Origin: Prosopocoilus inquinatus
Lineage: Eukaryota > Arthropoda > Insecta > Coleoptera > Lucanidae
DNA length: 64,000 nucleotides
Assembly: GCA_036172665.1 (NCBI GenBank)
Contig: CM069870.1
Coordinates: 58,094,212-58,158,211 of the forward strand
Reading direction: 5' to 3'
Shown: piece by piece, positions 55,996-64,000 of the stretch
How the letters are laid out: the number at the start of each line of letters is the position of its first letter
Numbering within the stretch: position 1 is the first letter of the stretch
Translations under genes and position numbers: made by a program
The notes under the pieces: generated by a model
Told to the model about the DNA's origin: nothing
Database searches by the model: none
Seen by the model: only the letters and a program-made list of their open reading frames with translations

Positions 55996-56114
55996 CGTCG
56001 AACTAGTGTGCGGGTAATCTGCAAGTTCCGGAGGATCGGATTCTTCTTCTTGGTTTGGAGGGTCGGTTGCAAGGCTGCCTAGAAGATCTTGCTGGGGAGA
56101 TGTCCTCGGGGGTT
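55996..56114 (-). CDS. preceding exon of the same gene
   Basis: A 119-base exon between an acceptor (TAAATTCTTATAG) and a donor (GACG/GTAATT). It begins with two bases of a split codon, then reads 39 codons (PPRTSPQQDLLGSLATDPPN, QEEESDPPELADYPHTSST) into the transmembrane exon without a stop. The content is acidic and proline-rich, as in an extracellular or juxtamembrane linker. No domain recognised. Support rests on splice-site quality, phase agreement and composition. Confidence 0.62.
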
Positions 56115-58670
56115 CTATAAGAATTTATTAACTTACATATTTAGTGCAATCACGAGAAATACTTTAATCACCTAATGTACTCGTACTTTGTAATCAATTT
56201 AATTAATTGATTTTATTGTTTCAAAATTCCCAAATTCCTCAAGGCAAAACGCTGATTAAATAAAGTTATTAAAGATTTGAGTGAAATCGATTTAAACACT
56301 GAGCTTGTTGCACTAATTGAACGTTCCAATAACTAAATTAGAATAAATTCTCGTAATTACCCGGAGTTCGGCATAGTTTCCCAGTTTTAATAGATACAAG
56401 ACGACCTTAATTTAACTATCATAAGCTCGACCTATATAGATATAATTACATTAGCTATATTTAGAAACTCACACGTTTTCATTTTGCTATTCAATCGTTT
56501 CTACAAGTATTAGGTTAAATGAAATCTGATAACCGAATTGTTTTGCTTCTTGCAGGCATCGTTCATCAAATACTTGATTGTCTTTCGTGCAAAAAATTAT
56601 GTTAAGGAACAACGTATTATATAACTAAACATGATGTAAATTAATGAACTAACTTCGTCTTGTAAAACTAGAACTTGTTTTAATTAGCGTCGGAAACTTT
56701 GTTAAAATGATGTGCTGGCATACGAGTAGGTGCATAAAAATAAATGTAAGGTAACTTTTACGTTAAAAATTAAAATCTGCGTTTTTGCATCGGCGTTCCT
56801 TTGCATCGACACTATCCCGAGGGCATAAATAATGAAAACAGTTCTACACCGTAATCGTTGTTAAAGAAACCAGCTCACATTTCAAACGTTTATTAAAGGG
56901 GATGCTACATGCTACATCATAGTTGATCTCATATAGCACACCGACGTCTAGTGTTTGCTTTTAATCCGACCATTTGTTTACAATTATTCTCCTGGGGGCT
57001 CTACTCACATCAGTCTGTCCGAGGAGATTACAGAAAATCCGGTTCAACTTTGCGCTTTGTTAAATGCACGAGGCCAGTTTCATTTCATGGCGGTTTTGTG
57101 TTATTTTTGTGGCACTGAAATGGTAACTGCTATTAGACGAGGAAAGTTTTGAAATATATCTATGTCGAGGAGTTTATAGAAATGTAAATTCCGCTAAAAG
57201 TTTCAAATGGAAAATGACTGGTTTAACGCGTGAAATAGAAGGAAAAACCATGCAATTTATTTTCTATTTTATTTTGGTAAATTCCCTTCTTAAGATTAAA
57301 AACAATTTACGTATTTCAGACTGAAAAATGTGTCGTCGTGCAATTAAACAACCGCTCATTGTTGTATATGTACAAAGGGCAGATTTATTTACGGCCAAGA
57401 TAAAAATCGGTCGGTCTCTGTTCTTTGTCTATGGTTTGTTTGCGGAGCGAGAAAGTGAATTCGCAAGCAGAATTTATAGTGCGGTCGCGACCATCTACGT
57501 TACCAGGTCAAATGGAGCTCCAATTTCCGATAACCGACGACACAATTTTATGAAAAAAGAAAAACCTGAAAGCTCGACGAAACCACATAACTTAGAGTGA
57601 CAGGGGGTAGACACAGCACTTAAACTTCTTTTATAGCAAAACTTGTTTCCCTCATGCTAAATTTTAAATTGCTAAACACAGCAATGAATATTTATCTGCA
57701 ATATTTAGCCAAGTTGAAAGCAGTGTAAACCTAAAATCGCTTTTAAGCAGACCGAATAAGCTTGCGCTTGTGTATAATTAAATTAAATTGCATCCCATCT
57801 ACAGAATTGCAATAACGATGAAATGCATGTGTTATAAAAGTTATACGTATCGATTCATGCACATATTGAAGTAATTGAGCAAAATATTTAATTCATAACT
57901 TAATTTCGAGACAGAAACTTTTGTAACGGATGTGTCTTCTTTCAGTTTTCCTGTTTTGCTTAATAAATAATAATTTCCTAGTAAATCGAAGAACTTACAA
58001 CCACTTAAATATGCCATGCATATTCCAGTCGATAAAATTTTTGTTCATTTTGATAGGACTGGTCAAAATTGAACCAGCATTTTACTATTAATGAACACAA
58101 ATTAGAATACAGTATAATCTCAATTATTACCAAAAATGTAATATCTGTCCTAACTTTTCCTGATTCATATTTGCCTTTTGGCAGTAACCATTCAGGCAGT
58201 TATTTTAATTAACGTAGTAGTAGCTAATGAGATTCAAATCCACGCCATCAAGTAATATGTCCTTCAAAGTTGGCTAAGCTAACGGCTGCGTCCTCTCTTA
58301 ACAACGGGTTAAATTCCCAGTTGCTTTCGACAATCATGTGTGGTATGTGTTTGATTTAATAAGGTGGTAACCGCTTAAAAGCTTTCATTGATCTTAGGTG
58401 GTCACGCTATTTACGTTTTGTGTTCTGATTGGCTGCCATTTCGACTAGTCGATAATTGCTTTCGGCATCCTCACGTCCTGGCGTCGTTTCGACACATCAA
58501 GTTGTATTCACGTGTGTGAATTTGCGCATTATTGTGGTGCGAAATTCTAAAAATATAGCCTATCTGGAATTATTTGAACTTTATGTGTCGGCTGAATTGT
58601 TTTATGCAAATTCTTCCGAGCGGGTAAACAGTTTCTGCTTTGAAAAACAGAGGTACTTAATTAGATTGCG
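56115..58670. other. no confident gene
   Basis: Probably intron of the minus-strand gene. A 90-codon plus-strand frame at 57328-57600 and one at 58456-58677 have no motif. GATTGGCTGCCAT at about 58427 contains an inverted CCAAT box. Confidence 0.35.
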
Positions 58671-58799
58671 ATGGTAGCGAGAGCCATGTTTATGTTTTAC
58701 TTTTCTCCACTTTCTTTTGCATCTGCTTTTCCTATCGAGGCCGAATACGATTTGAGTACGCGGTTTGATTTCCATTTCCTCATGATCGACACTAAGTGA
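58671..58799 (+). CDS. possible small secreted peptide (weak)
   Basis: A 42-codon frame begins MVARAMFMFYFSPLSFASAF, a hydrophobic N-terminus with a plausible signal-peptide cleavage after a small residue. It ends DTK. The opposite strand is also open here (58602-58943), and no homology or splice evidence backs it. Listed only as a candidate. Confidence 0.15.
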   Translation: MVARAMFMFYFSPLSFASAFPIEAEYDLSTRFDFHFLMIDTK

Positions 58800-61412
58800 G
58801 AGACGTATCTTCCCGAAGATCATTGGTGTGCGACAGTTGGCATGAGTGCCTTGATTGAAGTCCGACATTTCCACGTGTGGCGGTGCTGCCTTGTATGCGA
58901 CTGACAGACTGATTAGCTGGGACTCCGAAATCGTAACGTACACTCTTGTTTCTTAATTGACACGTATATTAAAATTTGACGTAAATATTCCAACACATGT
59001 GTGTGTATCAGATTAACGTTCTTTCAAGTAAATTAAACCTAGTTTAATTTAAGTAAGGTGGATTACCGCTTGATATTTTGTGAAGGCCAGTACTGGAGCT
59101 GATTGAATCTCGCGCGTTGTTTAAGTTGAATACAATAATATTTTCATTCGGAAGTGATAAGTTATGTTGTTTTAGGCCTTTTAGGCATTTTGGTTGATGT
59201 AACTTAACCTTAAACTTAACTTAAATATATGCATTTTAAGTACGTTTTGTTGTTAAAGCTATTTTGAATACTATTATTTGTTAAGCTTAGCTGAAAGTTT
59301 TCGAATATTAGCGTATGCTGTGAACCCTTGGGAGTCGGTTTCAGATGGATTGGGGTTCTCCTGGCACCTTTACTATTTGTAAACCCACCCTTCTCCATCA
59401 GAGTACTAGTTTGGGGTAGCTAATTGAGTCTCAGTGCAACTTGCCATCATATTTCGGTAAGTAATCAGGAGGTAACGTAATTGGGTTAACGTAGTAATAG
59501 TGCTTTAGTCATTTATTATGCAATTTCACTCTCCTCCTATAAATTACGAAGGTTTTCAACCTATGTATCTTATATATTTTTTGATTACGAGAAAGTGTTC
59601 TACTTTTCGAAATAAGTGTAAATCGTACGGAACAGAGAGACACAGATGGGGGATATGCCCAAGAGCATGGTCTTGCATAGTAAACAGAACAACATTAATG
59701 GCTTATTCGTTGGAAGCAAGCTCAAGAATTAAGCATATGCCAAGCTGAAGCTATTAGTGCACCTTGACGTAGTTAAATAAAATCTATCTTCATCACAAGA
59801 AACTGAAACTGAGTAAACTTGGAAGCTCTTACTTTTTCTTAGTTTTGCGCGGTTTTGCTTGAGGCTAAGTGTGTTGGTGCATTGGTACTTACAGCGGAAG
59901 CAAATTCCTGAACCGCGATTGGTGCAATACCTCTTGGTTAAAATCAATCGGTTCTTCGCAACATAGAAGGTTTGTAAGATTGGTTGGTTCCCTTGTTGAT
60001 ACTTTTCAAACCAACGTTAAAACATCAATATACTCAAACCATCTTCCTCTATCTTAGCTACATTTTAGGCGAGTCCTTTTGCAATATTTATGAACTCATA
60101 ACCTAGTACGTAACTGAAGAATGTGATTTCTTACCGCCTAATTACAATTACGTTAACTCCTGGTCACTTATCGACACCTAGTGATAAGTTGCGCTTAGAA
60201 GTCAATTAACTGTTTCGAAACTTGTCGAGAAGGAATAGGCTAAAACAGGGAGTAACTCCAGCTGATGTGCTCAGTCAAATGTTAGCAGTGGGAATGCGTC
60301 AAAATCCGATCAATGCGATCGTACCAACATAGTACGTCTATGATCTTCGAGCAAGTGCGTCGCAGTGGCGTATACTGTCATACAATTCCTGCTGGTAGGG
60401 AAAAGAACAGAAGAAAATGTAGAAGCAAAAATAGGAGCGGATTCCTGTCAGCTTTTACTCGCAGATCTAAATAATCCACTCGGAAAAATTTTCTTAAAAG
60501 CAAATTAGATGACATGTAGGGCTTGTATCTATAATACCAGATACACTGTTCTACAGAATTTTGAAACCTAATTTTGCACAAATTCACGCAACAAAATAAC
60601 GTGTCGAACGGTAAAGTGTGGTAAGGATGGAAGTCGACGAGTGCCGAAATCGAATCTTTCTACAAGCCAAAAGGGCGAGCCAATCCTAGTACAGGACGCG
60701 AAGTGCGTGATCCCCTAAGACCAATGAAAACCCTTGATTTCAAAAGGCACGATCATGTCTCTTCCGGGATGTTGCCACCTTACTAAATCTGGCACATACA
60801 ACACGTAGTTGCCGAAATGTAACCAGAAATTAGTCAGTAACAGATTCTTCTTCAATTTACTGACGTAGGAATGAGAACAACCATAAAGCTCTTTTAAATT
60901 GTTAAATTATTTTGAAAAAGCCATGATTTCACAGATTTCATTACTTTACTAAACGGTGAGAACTCTTAGCTTTGAATTTACAAGTTTTTATAAACTTTGG
61001 ACGTCTCATTTAAAGATTGATTATTTATTTAAAGACCTCAAATCAATCTTCTTCTGTTTATTATCTACTAGAGATTGGGTGGAGCGTCTTCTTTTTGGAA
61101 ACAAAACAAAAACCATTATGACAGCAATGCAAAATAAAAGACGCAGTATCACGCCAGAAGGCAATACCTTCGGACAATTTGAAACGACAATGAAAGCAAA
61201 CGGCATACAGTCAGACAGTAAAGTTGATAGAATGGGCAAAGTAGGGGGAAATACAATTTCCTGGAGGAAAAAAAAGTGAAAACGCAAATGCTTAAAAAAG
61301 TACCAACGCCAACTCTGGTATATAAAAATTAAACATAGATACTTTCAAAGAGAAATAGAAGCCGAATAAAGGCGGTGGAAGTCAGGGTTCTTAAGAAGGA
61401 TAAGGGAAAATA
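58800..61412. other. no gene seen
   Basis: Several 60-107-codon frames on both strands overlap one another, for example 60956-61279 against 61021-61287. None has a motif. No repeat boundary recognised. Confidence 0.35.
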
Positions 61413-61697
61413 AGAACAAAATAACGTGTTATGAGAAATGCCTTCACAGAATAGGGATCATTATAGTTTACAAGAGTGATAACTGGACTGGGTGGGTCAT
61501 ATAAAGATAATGCCAGAAGAGAAGAATTTCAAAGAGTGAAGACAAGGAAAGAACAAAATAACGTGTTACGAGAAATGATGCACGATGCCTTCAAAGAATA
61601 GGGATGATAATAATTTACAAGAGTGATAACTGGACTGGTTGGGTCATACAAAGATAATGCCAGAAGAGGAGAATTTCAAAGCGTGAAGACAAGAAAA
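61413..61697. repeat. recent tandem duplication (138- and 147-bp copies)
   Basis: GAACAAAATAACGTGTTA begins copies at 61413 and 61551. The copies differ by a few substitutions and a small insertion (ATGCACG near 61585). GGACTGG(G/T)TGGGTCATA(T/C)AAAG and CCAGAAGAG(A/G)AGAATTTC recur in both. A third partial start follows at 61698. Confidence 0.9.
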
Positions 61698-62873
61698 GAA
61701 CAGAAGATGGAGACTAAAGATAACTGGTAAAAAGAGGTGCGGCATCCTGCGGGGGAGAGGGCTGGTCCAGGAAAGGAAAAATTGGAATTTAGCTATACAT
61801 TCTTACACCTAACAACTTAGGAATAAGTAAATATGAATCTTCTTATTTTATTACCTAAGAGCCTCAAGGAAAAAGCTGTTTACGTCAAATTTAAACATTT
61901 GAGACAATACAGGTGCAAAGAGATAACTGTTCGATGAATTTTTCTAAGAGCAACGGACGCTTGCCTTTTGTAAGGATTCGTTTCGAGTTTCTTGTCTACA
62001 CTGAAATTGATTTTATTGACTATTTCGGTCTGAATTAAAGCTTTAGTTCAGACTTGCGACACCAGCTTATGTAAACAATATCTCATGTTATTATAATAAC
62101 CCCTTTGTTAAATATCATGCACCAAATGTAATTATTTGATCTTTAGAATTTCCTGCTGTATTTGATAAGACAAAGCTTTATTTGGTTGAGCGTTGCGTTT
62201 CACTAGGGAAACCAAACTTTTTCTTTCGTGTCAGTAAAAGCAACAGCATTCCTTTGATGTATATGATGTGTTTAGCAGCTCACAAAATAATGGAAATCTG
62301 AATGGCAACAGCCCTCTCTAGCATTAAAAAGACACATCTTTATGTATGGGAATTGACGTCTCACTATAATTCTTACAAGGAATTGACAGATGAATGGAAG
62401 CCAGTAGTGGTTCATCGCTTTTAGCCGGTATTGAAAAGCTCGTCTGAGATACCAAGTTCCCCAAGTTTGATATTCGCAATGAAAAGGAAATTTTCTTGAC
62501 GGTAAAGTTTGATATTTAAAAAATAGTTGAAAACTTAATCAATTCAGGTGTCATTTATTTGAAATAAGAACCGCCCTCTTTTTCCATTTGTGTCTGTAAT
62601 CGCTATCATTTTTCCTTGTGTTAAAGATATTGCAATTGTTGAGTCAAAATTTGCAAAATATCATCTAGAATCAATTATTTAATTTGTCTACTTTCTTTTT
62701 ATCTTTCGTCATTGCTACAATTGTTATTTATTTGTTAATTGTTATTTGTTAAAAATTTCTTGTTAATTGATTTATTTTTGATCAATATATTTGTTAAAGT
62801 TTTATTTATTAATCGAAATACTGTCAACCTCTTGAGTAAGATAAGCTTATTCAGAATCAAGGATATATCCATC
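61698..62873. other. no gene seen
   Basis: AT-rich; nothing supported. Confidence 0.4.
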
Positions 62874-62909
62874 AGAAAGAGAGAGAGAGAGAGAAAGAAA
62901 GAGAGAGCA
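62874..62909 (+). repeat. (GA)n microsatellite
   Basis: AGAAAGAGAGAGAGAGAGAG and following GA-rich bases. Confidence 0.9.
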
Positions 62910-64000
62910 GAAGAAAAGAGCTTAACAGTCTTTAGGCCACGATGACTCGATTTCGGCTCACGTGTCGAAAACTTCTGGGATACGCATTTTTGGCTCTATC
63001 CTCAAACCAGACCTCAAACAAGAAAATCGTCTTCTAGGGGTGGCTCGGAGAGTAAATTGGGTTGTAAACAGGGCTGATTTCGTTACTAGTCAAAGTAAAG
63101 AGAATGAAGGGTGCGTGTGTAGGCTTGTCTACATAACCATAATCTCTTCAATTTTGCGGTTGAACTAAATCCAGTGTTGGATTAAATATTAAAAAATTAA
63201 CAGTTAGTTTAATAAATAAATTTCAAATTAAATTTGTTTGTTATTACAGTGTCATTATTAGATTTGAACCACCAGATTTACCACATAAGATTTTTCACCA
63301 TTGTTAGATCCAGCGTCTCAGAAGGCATTCGTATTTCATATTACCTAGCGCCGATTGTTTGCGTTTCCGCTTGTTTTGCATGCAAACCGAGGATTTGATT
63401 CCATTACCGGTGAGAAGATAACCTCGCATGTGTATACAAATAAAGGAAAGGCGACGCTCGACAACAAAGCCGAAGAGATGCATGCCACGGAACAAATACT
63501 TATTATTCGAAGTCGGCAACTATTTTTAGGTCTCTAAAGTGATAGTAATTATATATTTTTAGGCATTTGCAATAAATGACGAAACGAAGTTGAGAGAAAA
63601 TTGTCTTTGTAAAAGGTTGCATTAAGTATAACATTTGTAATTTACTTGGGACATGACAGAAAACTATAGAATTTAATTCCTGAAATTCAATTGCGGTAAG
63701 TATATATAAAATGATATTTGTAAGTATATTACAACTGTAACAATTCCAGCGTATCACAATTGTCTCTCATGTCTTTAAAAATATAGTTAACATCTGCAGG
63801 TTCAATGAAACAAGGACAGCAATTATCGCCGGCAGTAATATGATAGCTAAAATGGACATGGCCGATTATATTTCGATATGACGGGTTCAAATTTAGGAGA
63901 AAGAGACTTTGGGAGTGTCCTTGGCAAGAAGTCGGAATTTTGTAGGGAGAGAAATTTATTAATTTGTTATAGAACTGCTACAATTATAAGTGTAATTAAT
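62910..64000. other. no gene seen
   Basis: Short overlapping frames on both strands (63304-63537) without motifs. Confidence 0.4.

Noticed and set aside
58602..58943. Minus-strand 113-codon frame
   Set aside because: Reasonable composition but no motif, and an opposing frame is also open. Insufficient to call.
1..64000. tRNA genes, rRNA genes, CRISPR arrays, bacterial operons
   Set aside because: No cloverleaf with the usual GGTTCRA box, no rRNA blocks, no regularly spaced direct repeats with unique spacers, and gene structure is eukaryotic.

Overview
This is an AT-rich animal nuclear sequence, almost certainly from an insect. It has mariner-family transposons, TA-flanked MITEs, a Ty3/gypsy retrotransposon, arthropod-style TATA plus initiator promoters, and a short 58-base intron. 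I cannot assign the insect order. The window is mostly gene-poor, repeat-rich DNA. I found no tRNA, rRNA or CRISPR array and no bacterial-style operon.

The centrepiece is a complete, very young Ty3/gypsy element at 23768-30243. Its two 326-bp LTRs look identical by eye and it is flanked by a 4-bp CTAT target duplication. Gag starts with a SAP-like domain, continues into about eleven 11-residue coiled-coil repeats and ends in a CCHC knuckle. Gag passes into Pol through a strong candidate -1 frameshift signal: a G TTA AAC heptamer abutting the gag stop, followed by an H-type pseudoknot. Pol carries protease, reverse transcriptase, RNase H and a D,D35E integrase. After the GPY/F module it continues into a macro domain of the OARD1/TARG1 type (ADP-ribosyl hydrolase), with both expected catalytic residues present, and then a CCCH zinc finger. 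That macro-CCCH tail is the most unusual thing in the window. A single-base indel in the reverse transcriptase splits Pol in this copy.

Other mobile DNA, left to right: a decayed minus-strand gypsy pol (0.5-2.2 kb); foldback MITEs (4.5, 10.8, 11.4, 12.4, 12.9, 14.4, 15.0, 17.3, 19.8, 20.6, 35.3, 40.7, 42.3 and 51.7 kb); a degraded mariner with a nested insertion (9.0-10.6 kb); two partial mariners (18.0-18.9 and 22.6-23.3 kb); a decayed IS630/Tc1-like transposon cut by a mariner fragment (32.8-34.1 kb); a hAT-type MITE (52.5 kb); and an N-terminal piece of another Tc1/mariner transposase (52.8-53.3 kb). Tandem arrays lie at 45.7-46.4, 46.5-47.9, 49.4-50.1, 53.6-54.05 and 61.4-61.7 kb.

Host coding evidence is thin. 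Two minus-strand exons at 55716-55937 and 55996-56114 are joined in phase across a 58-base intron. They encode part of a single-pass membrane protein I do not recognise. The rest of that gene must lie in large introns or outside the window.
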